This document shows, in pieces, positions 16,911 through 25,762 of a stretch of DNA of 64,000 nucleotides. Below the pieces are notes generated by a model. That model searched no databases and was not told where the DNA came from. It saw only the letters and a program-made list of their open reading frames with translations. Every line of letters begins with the position of its first letter. Position 1 is the first letter of the stretch. Made by a program: the position numbers and the translations under genes. The stretch spans positions 1 through 64,000 of the forward strand of contig JAHBTI010000015.1 in the NCBI GenBank assembly GCA_019638705.1. The letters are read 5' to 3'. Source of the DNA: Bacteroidota bacterium. GTDB taxonomy: Bacteria; Bacteroidota; Bacteroidia; B-17B0; Aurantibacillaceae.

Positions 16911-18092
16911 CTATTTGGTCAATTTTTTGATTTGGTTAATAGCATTTTGATTATTGGGATTTAATTCTAATGATTTTTTGTAATTAATTAAAGCTAATTC
17001 GTAATTTTCATTCTCCAAGTAAGCATCTCCTAAGCTGTCATAAGCATTCCAAGAATTTGGAAAATATTCCACATTCAATTTGAAAACATTTATTGCAGGG
17101 GTCTTGCCCTTTTCTTTTAGCAATTCATACCCTATAGTATTAATATCATTCTCAAATAAACGCAATAAAAACGAAATATCTTTTGCATTAATTTCATCTT
17201 TGATTTTAGAGTAGTTAATTGAAAATTCGGGATTGGCAAGTTTTTTTACAAAGTCTTTCACATTATTTATTTTTCGGAAATTCTCTTTGCCTGATGTATT
17301 ATTGGGGAACAGGTCTGGAATATTCAGCACTGCATCTGTTTTTTTTAATTCATCTGCTAAATGAATTGTAATGTGTTTAGAATAGTCGTGATAATAATAG
17401 AGATGAATTACCTTTTCATTTAAGTCGTAAATAGTGGTGTATTGAGTTCCTCCTAAATCATTTGGAAAACTCTGATGTAAAGTATCGCTCAAAGCTGAAA
17501 GGTAAGACAGTGTTGTATCTACTTTTGTTTCCATTAGTTTTCTGCCATTTTGATAAAATGGTATATTTACTTCATCCAAATTTGGTGTTTGAGAAGGGCA
17601 AAAATTTGACAGTAAGTATCTACTATCATTACCTTTTGTTAATACATCTCCCTCGACTACTAAATAATTTCCATCGGCATCTATGAAAATCCACATACTT
17701 GAAATAAGCATCGCTGTTAAATCATACTTTTCAACCAACTTATAAACTTCATCAATATTTTGGCATTTTTGCATAATATGTTTTAACATATTATTTGGGG
17801 GAACAAGTTTATTTGGATTTGATTTCATTGGTCTGGCGTTAATTGAAAAACCATCAAATACTAATCCTTTTTCATTCATACCACCTTGAGGATAGAAGTT
17901 GTCAAAGCCCACATACATACTTCCATAATTTTCATTTTGCCCTTTCTCAAACCACATTCTTGTATTAGGATTCCAATAGTCTTCATTATTACCAACAAAT
18001 GTTTTATTATTTAGTGTGATTTTATAAACACTACAAGCATATACGTTGTCGCTAAATAGAAAAAGGAAAAACAAGGATATTAATAATTTCAT
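16911..18092 (-). CDS. Secreted Ntn-type amide hydrolase with TPR tail
   Basis: Protein of 393 residues with an N-terminal signal sequence ending VYA, which exposes Cys 20 as the N-terminal nucleophile. The following SVYKITLNNKTFVGNNEDYW, the N(A)R at about residue 85 and the later GGTQYTTIYD fit the choloylglycine hydrolase / penicillin V acylase (linear amide C-N hydrolase) family. The last 60 residues are TPR-like (AYDSLGDAYLENENYELAL). The natural substrate is unknown. It lies 36 nt after the propeller gene in the same cassette. Confidence 0.82.
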   Translation of the reverse strand: MKLLISLFFLFLFSDNVYACSVYKITLNNKTFVGNNEDYWNPNTRMWFEKGQNENYGSMYVGFDNFYPQGGMNEKGLVFDGFSINARPMKSNPNKLVPPNNMLKHIMQKCQNIDEVYKLVEKYDLTAMLISSMWIFIDADGNYLVVEGDVLTKGNDSRYLLSNFCPSQTPNLDEVNIPFYQNGRKLMETKVDTTLSYLSALSDTLHQSFPNDLGGTQYTTIYDLNEKVIHLYYYHDYSKHITIHLADELKKTDAVLNIPDLFPNNTSGKENFRKINNVKDFVKKLANPEFSINYSKIKDEINAKDISFLLRLFENDINTIGYELLKEKGKTPAINVFKLNVEYFPNSWNAYDSLGDAYLENENYELALINYKKSLELNPNNQNAINQIKKLTK

Positions 18093-18128
18093 TTTTTGAT
18101 ATTTTAAGTGTTTCTATTGAAGTATTGT

Positions 18129-19166
18129 TTAGTTACTGATATTCACTTTGTGTGTATAATCTACAAATCTGCCAGAAGGAGAATGATAGCGAAATAATCC
18201 ACCCCTTGTGCCAACCCAAATGTTTCCGTCTTTTCCTTCAACAATAGTCCAAATGTCAATATTGCTTAGACCGTCTTTTGCTGTAAACTGCGTAAATGCC
18301 TTTCCGTCATACCGACAAAGTCCACCGCCTTGTGTGCCTGATTTACCTGTATCACTACCAAACCAAAGATTTCCATTTTCATCTTCATAAAGACAAGTAA
18401 CGATATTGTGGCACATTCCGTCCTTGTCAGTGAAATGCTTAAACACACCTGTTTTGGTATCATATCGGCACAGACCATCATATAAATTAGCGAACCAAAT
18501 GTTACCTTTTTTATCTTCTATAATACTCATAATTTGACTGCTGAAACAACCATCTCCGTTGACTTTAGTAAATCGGTTTAAAGAAGAATCGTAACGGCTC
18601 ACACTTCCTGCTCTTTCGCCAGCCCAAATGTTTCCTGTATTATCTTCTAAAACACATTGAACAGCATCACTTCCTAATCCGTCTTTCATTGTAAAATGTG
18701 AGATGGATTTTTTATCAGTCTTTTCTGTAGATGGGGTATAACGGCATACTCCCCAGCCATTTGTTCCAAACCAAAAATTTCCGTTTTTGTCTTCCAAAAT
18801 AGAATTGATTTCGCCATTGCATACGGGTTCATTTTTCGTAATATCAGTAAATGATTTTCCGTCATAATGACAAACACCTTTAGCAGTTCCAAACCAAATA
18901 TTGCCAGCTTTGTCTTCTATAATAGTATAAATGAAGTTATCTGAAAGTCCATCACTTTTTGTGAAATGAGTAAAGTTGTCTTTGTCAGTGTTGTATCGGT
19001 AAACCCCTTTACCAGTAGTTCCAAACCATAGATTTCCGCTATTGTCAAGTAAACTGCAACGAAACATTTGTTCCAAGTCAGTTTTGTTTTGTCCGCTACA
19101 AAATGAAATACAGGCGAAAACAAAAAGGATTGAATAAATTAGTTTAAGTGTTAAATATTTTTTCAT
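18129..19166 (-). CDS. Secreted two-component-type propeller protein
   Basis: Protein of 345 residues with a signal sequence (ends FCSGQ) and about seven repeats of the form ED-x-x-G-N-I-W-F-G-T, for example IIEDKAGNIWFGTAKG and VEGKDGNIWVGTRGG. This repeat is the Reg_prop beta-propeller unit normally found in the periplasmic sensor part of hybrid histidine kinases. Here it ends after the propeller with no membrane helix or kinase, so it is a stand-alone periplasmic or extracellular propeller. It is first in its cassette and is followed by the Ntn hydrolase. Confidence 0.85.
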   Translation of the reverse strand: MKKYLTLKLIYSILFVFACISFCSGQNKTDLEQMFRCSLLDNSGNLWFGTTGKGVYRYNTDKDNFTHFTKSDGLSDNFIYTIIEDKAGNIWFGTAKGVCHYDGKSFTDITKNEPVCNGEINSILEDKNGNFWFGTNGWGVCRYTPSTEKTDKKSISHFTMKDGLGSDAVQCVLEDNTGNIWAGERAGSVSRYDSSLNRFTKVNGDGCFSSQIMSIIEDKKGNIWFANLYDGLCRYDTKTGVFKHFTDKDGMCHNIVTCLYEDENGNLWFGSDTGKSGTQGGGLCRYDGKAFTQFTAKDGLSNIDIWTIVEGKDGNIWVGTRGGLFRYHSPSGRFVDYTHKVNISN

Positions 19167-19236
19167 TGGTCTGTTTACTTTTTAGTGTTTCTTTTTTTCT
19201 GTCAGTTTGATGTTAGCACTGTCGCCCTAGTATGAC

Positions 19237-19367
19237 GCATAACGTCCCGGCGCTTGGCGAGGTTGCGAACTTCGGAACCGATTGTTTTCTATCAAAGATA
19301 AAATTTCTTGCGAGAAATAAACGTGTATTTACCACAAAATTCGCAATCTTGCCAAACGCCTGTTACC
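19237..19367. repeat. attC-like site f
   Basis: Left box GCATAAC, right box GTTACCT. Stem GGCGCTTGGC / GCCAAACGCC (one mismatch) and TTGCGAA / TTCGCAA. The loop departs most from the other copies. Confidence 0.8.
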
Positions 19368-19375
19368 TGCTGCCC

Positions 19376-20674
19376 TTATTCTTGCTTAATTAATTTCACA
19401 TTTGTTGTTTTCAATTTTTGGTTTAACCAATTTCTGATTTTTTCTGTATCTACATTTTCCTTTTTATTGTCAATTTGATAAAGAACAACTGTTAGAACTT
19501 TTGTACTATCAGTATTTTGATTTATTGAATGTCTTCCAAACGATACATTTTTAAGTTCTGGAAATAATATTTTTAATTCTTTATGAATATCAGAATTATC
19601 AAATTTATATTCTCCAAGTTCATTTTGAAGATTATTTATTAAAACATCTTTTTCAGATAAATTTTTATTTTGATTATTTACTTCATTTAAAATTTCACTT
19701 TTCAAATCTTTTGCATCTTGTTTTATTTCTAATTTTGTATTGCTAATATCGTATTGAATTAACCTTTGATTTAACACTTTTATTTCTTCAGCATTAAATT
19801 TTTTGGTCAAAAATGCGACTTCAATTTTTTTAGGATTTGAATTAAATTTTGTGTTCTTATAAATAATTGTGTAACCTTTATTTGTAAACTCGTTTGAGAT
19901 AAATTGTTCTACTTTTTGAGCGTATTTTTTTTCATTGAGTAGATTATATGCTAAATAAAAACTTGGAATTATCATAATCAAAATTAAAGAAGTGATACCG
20001 TATCTAATTTGTTTTTCAAATTTAGGATTCAAACTTCTTACAGGTTCATATTTTAGATATTTAATTATCAAAAAAGTAGAAATACATATAAAAAAACAAT
20101 TAATCGTGTATAAATAAAAAGCACCAAAAAAATAAGAAAAATTTCCTATCGCTAAACCATAACCTGCTGTACAAAGAGGAGGCATTAAAGCCGTGGCGAT
20201 AGCCACGCCTGGAATTGGATTTCCTTTTTCTACTCTTGTTAGAGCAATAACACCTACTAAACCACCAAAAAAAGCGATAAGAACGTCATAAATATTTGGA
20301 GATGTTCTTGCTAATAGTTCTGATTGAGCTTCTTTAAATGGACTTATGTAAAAATAGATTGAAGCAACTGCTAAACTTACAATTGTTGCTATTAATAAAT
20401 TTTTCCCTGACTTTTTTAGTAGATCAAAATCATAAATTGCCAAGGCTAAACCTGCTCCAACGATAGGACTCATTAGTGGAGAAATAAGCATTGCGCCAAT
20501 TATTACTGCTGTTGAATTTACATTTAAACCAACCGATGCAATTACAATAGCACAAGCTAAAATCCATAAATTAGAACCACGAAAAGAGATATTAGATTTT
20601 ATATTTTCTAAAACTTTTTTTTGTTCTTCTTCGCCTTTATGAAGACTAATAAAATCAAAAATTTTATTGCTCAT
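19376..20674 (-). CDS. DUF389 membrane protein
   Basis: Protein of 432 residues. The N-terminal half has about six membrane segments with the DUF389 signature (NSTAVIIGAMLISPLMSPI, then KGNPIPGVAIATALMPPL), and the C-terminal part is a hydrophilic, coiled-coil-rich domain. Its molecular function is unknown. Its start overlaps the nhaA stop by 11 nt, which implies coupled translation and a shared role in ion homeostasis. Confidence 0.88.
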   Translation of the reverse strand: MSNKIFDFISLHKGEEEQKKVLENIKSNISFRGSNLWILACAIVIASVGLNVNSTAVIIGAMLISPLMSPIVGAGLALAIYDFDLLKKSGKNLLIATIVSLAVASIYFYISPFKEAQSELLARTSPNIYDVLIAFFGGLVGVIALTRVEKGNPIPGVAIATALMPPLCTAGYGLAIGNFSYFFGAFYLYTINCFFICISTFLIIKYLKYEPVRSLNPKFEKQIRYGITSLILIMIIPSFYLAYNLLNEKKYAQKVEQFISNEFTNKGYTIIYKNTKFNSNPKKIEVAFLTKKFNAEEIKVLNQRLIQYDISNTKLEIKQDAKDLKSEILNEVNNQNKNLSEKDVLINNLQNELGEYKFDNSDIHKELKILFPELKNVSFGRHSINQNTDSTKVLTVVLYQIDNKKENVDTEKIRNWLNQKLKTTNVKLIKQE

Positions 20675-21818
20675 CGTCTATATATGTTTTGTTTAAAATT
20701 CCATTCAGAACAAAAAAGCCTAAAAGCCCTGCAATTAATGAGGAAATTAAAATTATTAATTTTGAGTTATTTATTATTGTTTCGTTGTCAAATGCAAGCA
20801 AGGTTACAAAAATTGACATTGTAAATCCTATTCCTGCCAAAAGGCCAACGCCAAAAATTGATTTCCAATTTAGATCTGTTGGTAATTTGCAAAGACCAAA
20901 CGTCACGGCTAAAAAAGTAAAAATAAATATACCTAATGGTTTGCCTACGATTAGTCCAAGTGCAATGCCTAAACTATTGTTTTCTGTCAATGTTTGTGAT
21001 ATGTCGCCACTAAAAACGATTGCTGTGTTTGCCAAGGCAAAAATTGGCAAAATGATAAACGCAACTGGTTTATGTAAAAAATGTTGTAAGATAAAGGAAG
21101 TTGATTTTTCGCCTCCATTTCCAAATGGAATAGCAAAAGCCAACAGAACGCCTGTAATAGTGGCGTGAACACCTGAATGAAGCATAAAATACCACATTGC
21201 AACTCCACCTATTAAATACGGAAATAAATTTCTTACTTTTAGTTTTCCAATGATAAATAACAAAAGCCAAATACCTAATGCAATAAATAAGTTTGTCCAA
21301 AGTAAGGTTTTTGTATAAAAAATTGCAATGATAATTATTGCACCCAAGTCGTCAATAACGGCTAATGCGGTCAAAAATATTTTAAGTGAAGTTGGTACCC
21401 GATTTCCTAACAATGATAATATTCCCAATGCAAAAGCAATGTCAGTTGCCATTGGAATTCCTGCTCCTGATTGTGTTGCAGTTCCAAAATTGAATAGCAA
21501 AAAAATTCCTGCTGGAATTAACATTCCACCCAATGCTCCAAAAATTGGCAATAAAGCATCTTTTATGTTTGAAAGTTCGCCTTGATAAATTTCTCTTTCT
21601 AATTCCAAACCAATGAGCAAAAAGAAAATTGTCATTAGTCCGTCATTTATCCAATGCTCAAAACTATGCCCTGCAAATTGAGTTTGAAAAAAGTCGTGAT
21701 AACTTGTGCCATAATTTGAGTTAGCAAGTAAAAGCGATAAAATAGTACAAGCAATTAACACAAGTCCTCCTGTTTTTTCGCTGTTGAAAAAATCTTTAAA
21801 TAATGTAGTTGCTTTCAT
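20664..21818 (-). CDS. nhaA: Na+/H+ antiporter NhaA (second copy)
   Basis: Protein of 384 residues, close to the standard NhaA length. It has FEHWINDGLMTIFFLLIGLE, MATDIAFALGILSLLGN and the aspartate pair in TALAVIDDLGAIIIIA. It is clearly diverged from the other NhaA in this window and lacks that copy's hydrophilic insert, so it was acquired separately rather than duplicated in place. The start is 3 nt after the stop of the small membrane protein gene. Confidence 0.95.
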   Translation of the reverse strand: MKATTLFKDFFNSEKTGGLVLIACTILSLLLANSNYGTSYHDFFQTQFAGHSFEHWINDGLMTIFFLLIGLELEREIYQGELSNIKDALLPIFGALGGMLIPAGIFLLFNFGTATQSGAGIPMATDIAFALGILSLLGNRVPTSLKIFLTALAVIDDLGAIIIIAIFYTKTLLWTNLFIALGIWLLLFIIGKLKVRNLFPYLIGGVAMWYFMLHSGVHATITGVLLAFAIPFGNGGEKSTSFILQHFLHKPVAFIILPIFALANTAIVFSGDISQTLTENNSLGIALGLIVGKPLGIFIFTFLAVTFGLCKLPTDLNWKSIFGVGLLAGIGFTMSIFVTLLAFDNETIINNSKLIILISSLIAGLLGFFVLNGILNKTYIDDEQ

Positions 21819-21821
21819 TTG

Positions 21822-22211
21822 TTATATAACGCTATAAATTAACCAAGTTCCAATTAAAAAAGCGAATGGCGAAATTAACTGAAAATAAATTGGCTTTAAA
21901 ATATCTGCTGCTTTTAATGAAAAATTATGGTGCAGTTGTCTTGGAACAAAATACAAAACCAAAGAAGTTAGCAACATAAACCAACCAAATATTTTAAAAA
22001 TGTCTGGATATTTTGAATTGTCTGCCGACAAAATAAGTCCAACGGCAGGAATTATTCTGGTAGTGATTTCGGCATAGTTAATAAAATTGGTACTTCCTGC
22101 TTTTCTCAAAATGTCATTTGCTTTTTTAGGATTGAAAAGCATCAAAAGTCCAACGCAAATAAAAAATATTCCGAAAAGTATAATTGTCCATTTTGATAAT
22201 ATGTCTATCAT
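21822..22211 (-). CDS. Small membrane protein (DoxX-like size)
   Basis: I place the start at the ATG ending at 22211 (MIDILSKWTIILFGIFFIC), which gives about 129 residues. An upstream ATG would run into site g and add a non-hydrophobic, Thr/Arg-rich stretch. There are four hydrophobic segments (LFGIFFICVGLLMLF, IIPAVGLIL, WFMLLTSLVLYF, FAFLIGTWLIYSV). No function is recognised. It is the first gene of the NhaA-DUF389 cassette. Confidence 0.65.
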   Translation of the reverse strand: MIDILSKWTIILFGIFFICVGLLMLFNPKKANDILRKAGSTNFINYAEITTRIIPAVGLILSADNSKYPDIFKIFGWFMLLTSLVLYFVPRQLHHNFSLKAADILKPIYFQLISPFAFLIGTWLIYSVI

Positions 22212-22256
22212 TTTTATCTGTCTGTTAGTTGTTTGTAAGGTCGCTCGTAGGGTTGC

Positions 22257-22387
22257 AGGTAACGTTTTGCGGCTTGGCGAAGGTGGCGATTTAACCACAA
22301 ATGTTCATACGAAGCACACACTTCAAATTTACGAAAAACTGTCATACGAAGCACTGAACCGCCACTTTTGCCAAACCGCTGTTAGTG
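22257..22387. repeat. attC-like site g
   Basis: Left box AGGTAAC, right box GTTAGTG. Stem GCGGCTTGGC / GCCAAACCGC (one mismatch) and GTGGCG / CGCCAC. The loop has two copies of CATACGAAGCAC. Confidence 0.85.
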
Positions 22388-22412
22388 GCTGGGCTTCTTT
22401 GTTTTCCGTCTG

Positions 22413-22619
22413 TCAGCAACATTTTTTGTCCTGCTGAATTGGTGGACAAGCAACACTTCCGTAGCTACAATAAACACAGCAGTCGCCTTGTTTTGGTTTT
22501 AGAACTTGTTTGCATTTTTCACATTCGTAAAAATATTGGCAAGCGTCTGTCGGCATTGTTTCTTCTTTCTTATGTCCGCAGTTGGGGCAAGTTATTGTTG
22601 ATTGTAATTTGATTTCCAT
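22413..22619 (-). CDS. GDCCVxC-domain small metal protein
   Basis: Protein of 68 residues with a zinc-ribbon-like N-terminus (CPNCGHKK, CEKCKQVLKP) and the signature QGDCCVYCSYGSVACPP. This family is typically encoded with mercury-transport genes in Bacteroidota and other phyla. Ten cysteines in 68 residues point to soft-metal binding, so it may act as a cytoplasmic Hg2+ acceptor, but no assay is known to me. It starts 1 nt after the MerTP gene. Confidence 0.88.
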   Translation of the reverse strand: MEIKLQSTITCPNCGHKKEETMPTDACQYFYECEKCKQVLKPKQGDCCVYCSYGSVACPPIQQDKKCC

Positions 22620-22620
22620 T

Positions 22621-23220
22621 TTAATTTTCTTTTTTGTCGGTTACAGAATATCCTGTTGAGTTTATTGCTTTTTCGATTTCAGAAATATTTGTTTTTGAGT
22701 TGTCAAATTCTATGATTGCATTTCCATTTTCATATGAAGCGTTTGAACTTATTATTCCTGTCAATTTATTTACTTCGTGATTTACGTGTTCTTCGCAACT
22801 CGCACAAGTCATTCCGCTAATCGTAAATTTTACTTTTTGAATATTGGATTTGTCCACTACTATGATTTGCTTTTCTTTCTTTGGGTAGAAAATGCTTGAA
22901 TAGTATGGAAAGGCAAGCATAACGATTGCAAATGCTGTTACAATTCCTAAAAACATTTTTGACTGAATGAATTTTGGTTTTTCTTCTGTCTCACAGTTGC
23001 AGTCAATTTGCTTTTTAGGTTTCAACTTTTGATACCAAGCAAAACCAAGAACCAAAATTGTCAAACCGATAAAATACGGTCTGAAAGGTTCGAGCCAAGA
23101 AAAAGTAGAAGCAAGTCCGCTTGTTCCTGCAATGAGAGCCAAGACAGGTGTAATGCAACACAATGAAGCTGCAATTGCTGTTAAAAGTCCTGCTCCGATT
23201 AGTTTGTTGTCTGTTTTCAT
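22621..23220 (-). CDS. Mercuric transport protein MerTP fusion
   Basis: Protein of 199 residues. The N-terminal MerT-like part has three membrane segments and a vicinal Cys pair in the first (ASLCCITPVLAL). The C-terminal 65 residues form an HMA domain with GMTCASCEEHV that replaces the separate MerP. It would carry Hg2+ across the inner membrane. It overlaps the ArsR stop by four bases. No merA reductase is in the cassette, so uptake would need a reductase elsewhere, or the system may handle another metal. Confidence 0.88.
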   Translation of the reverse strand: MKTDNKLIGAGLLTAIAASLCCITPVLALIAGTSGLASTFSWLEPFRPYFIGLTILVLGFAWYQKLKPKKQIDCNCETEEKPKFIQSKMFLGIVTAFAIVMLAFPYYSSIFYPKKEKQIIVVDKSNIQKVKFTISGMTCASCEEHVNHEVNKLTGIISSNASYENGNAIIEFDNSKTNISEIEKAINSTGYSVTDKKEN

Positions 23221-23591
23221 AATGTTTCTAATATTTTGTTTTCGTCAAGTATTTTGAAAAACGGTTTCAGCATTTTTTCATACTCTTTTGTTAATGAGTA
23301 AAAAATGGTTTGAGCTTCTCTTTCTGTTTCAATGAGTTTTCTGTCTTTGAGTTTTCGCAAGTGTTGTGAAACCGCTGAAATTGTCATACCAAGAATATCG
23401 CTTATATCACAAACACAAAGTCGTTTTTCTTCATAGATCAGAAAGAGAATTTTCAGTCTTACGTTGTTTCCTGCCAATTCAAGTCCGTTTGATAAATAGT
23501 CAAATGAGCCGTTGAGTTCTGAAACTCTGTCTTTACAGCGATTTATTTGTTTAATGTCCGCTTGTTGTCGTATGCAAGAATTGTTGTCCAT
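23217..23591 (-). CDS. ArsR/SmtB family metal-sensing repressor
   Basis: Protein of 124 residues. The winged helix-turn-helix is clear (LKILFLIYEEKRLCVCDISD, then MTISAVSQHLRKLKDRKLI). CVC in the helix before the recognition helix is the classic ArsR/CadC-type metal site. A perfect palindrome sits between the -33 and -7 boxes of its promoter, so autorepression relieved by metal is likely. It heads the operon with merTP and the GDCCVxC gene. Confidence 0.92.
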   Translation of the reverse strand: MDNNSCIRQQADIKQINRCKDRVSELNGSFDYLSNGLELAGNNVRLKILFLIYEEKRLCVCDISDILGMTISAVSQHLRKLKDRKLIETEREAQTIFYSLTKEYEKMLKPFFKILDENKILETL

Positions 23592-23595
23592 AGTA

Positions 23596-23626
23596 CAAAG
23601 GTAGTCAATTTGCTTATTTAAGCAAC
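23596..23626 (-). promoter_or_regulatory. Promoter with ArsR operator
   Basis: Minus strand: GTTG (23623-23626), 19 nt, TACCTTTG (23596-23603), a near-consensus Bacteroidota promoter. The palindrome TTGCTTATTTAAGCAA (23610-23625) fills the spacer. The promoter lies inside the cassette, so the operon does not need read-through. Confidence 0.75.
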
Positions 23627-23691
23627 TACTAAAATACGAAACATCAAAAAGAACCCGATTTGTCTGTCGGGTTGTGTCGTCATAGCCTTGC

Positions 23692-23824
23692 CACTAACGT
23701 TTTTGGGCTTGGCGAAGGTGGGGTTTAGAAAGTACTAAAGTTCAAATTTAGTACAAAAGTTAATAGAAACTACAAATGTTCAGCCTAGTACTAAAGCCCC
23801 ACTTTTGCCAAACCCATGTTAGCG
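23692..23824. repeat. attC-like site h
   Basis: Left box CACTAAC, right box GTTAGCG. Stem TGGGCTTGGC / GCCAAACCCA (one mismatch) and GTGGGG / CCCCAC. Confidence 0.85.
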
Positions 23825-23841
23825 GTTCGTTCTTTTTCTCG

Positions 23842-25092
23842 TTATGGGTTCTCTTCAAACTTCTTGAAAATAGAACTTGCAATGTGTCCGCCAAAGCCAA
23901 AAGTATTACTCATTGCATAGTTGACATTCCTTTTTTGAGCAGTCCCAAGTGTCAAATTAAATTTATCCGCAAATTCAGGTTCTATTTGTTCTGAGTTTAT
24001 CGTTGGTGGGATAATGCTTTCTTGAATAGCTTTTATACAAGCAATGGCTTCAATCGCTCCTGCACCGCCAAGTAAATGTCCTGTCATAGATTTTGTGGCA
24101 CTTATATTTGCATTTGGCTTTATACCAAATACTTTTTCCATTGCTTTCAATTCACTCAGATCTCCCGTAGGTGTAGATGTGGCATGTGCATTAATGTAGT
24201 CTATTTGGTTAGGATTAATTCCTGCTTCCTCTAATGCAAGAGTCATACCTAAAATTGCACCTTCGCCATCGGGGTGCGTACCAGTCAAATGATACGCATC
24301 GCCTGCAAGTCCACCGCCAACTATTTCTGCAAGTATAATTGCATTTCTTTTAATAGCGTGCTCATAACTTTCAAGAATAATTGCACCTGCACCTTCTCCT
24401 AACACAAAACCATCTCTTGTAATATCAAAGGGTTTTGATGCTTTGATAAAATTTTCGTTTTGCGTTGACAATGCTTTTGAAGCATTAAAACCACCTATCG
24501 AAGTTTGTGTAATTGACGCCTCAGAACCTCCTGTAATTATCAAATCTGCTTTGTTCCAACGAATATAATTAAATGCATCTATAATGGCAGTATTACTTGC
24601 TGAACACGCAGAAGCAGTTGTATAATTAACTCCTCTAAGTCCGTATTTAATTGAAATAATGCCAGATGCGATATTAATAATTCTTTTGGGTATAAAAAAA
24701 GGATTAAATCTCGGTATTCCATCACTTTTAATAAATTCGCTTAATTGTTCCTCAAAAGTAGAAACTCCGCCATCTCCTGAACCCCAAATGACGCCAATTC
24801 TATCTTTGTTTAACGTTTCAAAATCAATATTTGCATTTTTTATCGCCTCGTCTGTTACCAACAATGCATATTGCGTAAACAGGTCATATTTTCTTATTTC
24901 ATTTTTTTCAAAAATATTCTGAGGGGCAAAATTCTTTACCTCACAAGCAAATCTTGTTTTAAATTTTGAAGTGTCAAATTTAGAAATTAATGTTGCCCCA
25001 CTAATACCATTAATCAACGAGTGCCAATATTCAGCTACATTGTTTCCAATTGGAGTTACTGCTCCTAATCCTGTAATTACTACTCTTTTCAT
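23842..25092 (-). CDS. FabF-like beta-ketoacyl-ACP synthase II
   Basis: Protein of 416 residues, standard KAS II length. The catalytic triad is complete: Cys in TTASACSASNTA (about residue 161), His in INAHATSTPTGD and His in ATKSMTGHLLGGAG; the glycine-rich C-terminal NTFGFGGHIAS is also present. It would condense malonyl-ACP with acyl-ACP in the cytosol. Being carried in a cassette with its own TetR regulator suggests an accessory role, such as changing lipid composition or resisting a KAS inhibitor, rather than housekeeping fatty acid synthesis. Its start overlaps the TetR stop by one base. Confidence 0.92.
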   Translation of the reverse strand: MKRVVITGLGAVTPIGNNVAEYWHSLINGISGATLISKFDTSKFKTRFACEVKNFAPQNIFEKNEIRKYDLFTQYALLVTDEAIKNANIDFETLNKDRIGVIWGSGDGGVSTFEEQLSEFIKSDGIPRFNPFFIPKRIINIASGIISIKYGLRGVNYTTASACSASNTAIIDAFNYIRWNKADLIITGGSEASITQTSIGGFNASKALSTQNENFIKASKPFDITRDGFVLGEGAGAIILESYEHAIKRNAIILAEIVGGGLAGDAYHLTGTHPDGEGAILGMTLALEEAGINPNQIDYINAHATSTPTGDLSELKAMEKVFGIKPNANISATKSMTGHLLGGAGAIEAIACIKAIQESIIPPTINSEQIEPEFADKFNLTLGTAQKRNVNYAMSNTFGFGGHIASSIFKKFEENP

Positions 25093-25649
25093 TAGATATG
25101 TGGTCTTAAATCTTTAATTATGGCTTCTTTTACAATATCAAAATCCTCTGCTTGGGTAAGTCGAGATAATTGAACTATAGCTAAAATATTAGTTATTATC
25201 ATTAACGCTTTTGTCCTTGGTGTAGTTTGAAATTCGAACATTTTTTGTTTTTTTCCTTCTGTTAAAATTTCAGTAACCCAAAGCAAAACAAGCTCAGCAA
25301 AGTTTTTTAGTTCATTTTTTATGCTGTCTTCAACCGTGTTTAAGTCTGTTGCTAAAGAACCAACAAGGCAAACTTTATTTTCCGATTTTATTTGAGAGTA
25401 GATTGATAGAAAACCATTTAGTTTTTGCAAAGGTGACTTGTTTTCAAACTCCTTTTTTAAATACTCAAACCGTTCAATATGTTCCTTTATGGTTGCTACA
25501 CCTAAATCCGATTTAGTGGGAAAATGATAATGAATTGAAGCGGTTTTAATCCCAATCTTGTTAGAAATATCTTTAAAACTAAAGGCGTTAAAACCATTAC
25601 TTCTGATAAGATGGTCGGCTGTGTCAATAATTGTTTCTCTTGTTGTCAT
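25092..25649 (-). CDS. TetR family regulator paired with the ketosynthase
   Basis: I choose the start at MTTRETIIDTADHLI; the ATG seven codons upstream would overlap the promoter -7 box. The helix-turn-helix is FSFKDISNKIGIKTASIHYH followed by FPTKSDLG. The C-terminal domain resembles the YcdC/AcrR-type ligand fold. A palindrome between its own promoter boxes is the likely operator, so it probably represses itself and the FabF-like gene. Fatty acyl signals are a plausible inducer, but this is inference. Confidence 0.88.
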   Translation of the reverse strand: MTTRETIIDTADHLIRSNGFNAFSFKDISNKIGIKTASIHYHFPTKSDLGVATIKEHIERFEYLKKEFENKSPLQKLNGFLSIYSQIKSENKVCLVGSLATDLNTVEDSIKNELKNFAELVLLWVTEILTEGKKQKMFEFQTTPRTKALMIITNILAIVQLSRLTQAEDFDIVKEAIIKDLRPHI

Positions 25650-25667
25650 AAAATAAATATCTTTCAG

Positions 25668-25698
25668 CAAAGATACTACCTATTAGTAGATAGGCAAA
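25668..25698 (-). promoter_or_regulatory. Promoter with TetR operator
   Basis: Minus strand: TTTG (25695-25698), 19 nt, TATCTTTG (25668-25675), an exact Bacteroidota promoter. The spacer holds CTATCTA-CTAA-TAGGTAG (25676-25693), an inverted repeat with one mismatch. Confidence 0.8.
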
Positions 25699-25762
25699 AT
25701 ATTTTATAATTTTTTATTAATTAAGAAAATTGGATTGTAGGTGGGTGTTGTTTTAGAATGAC

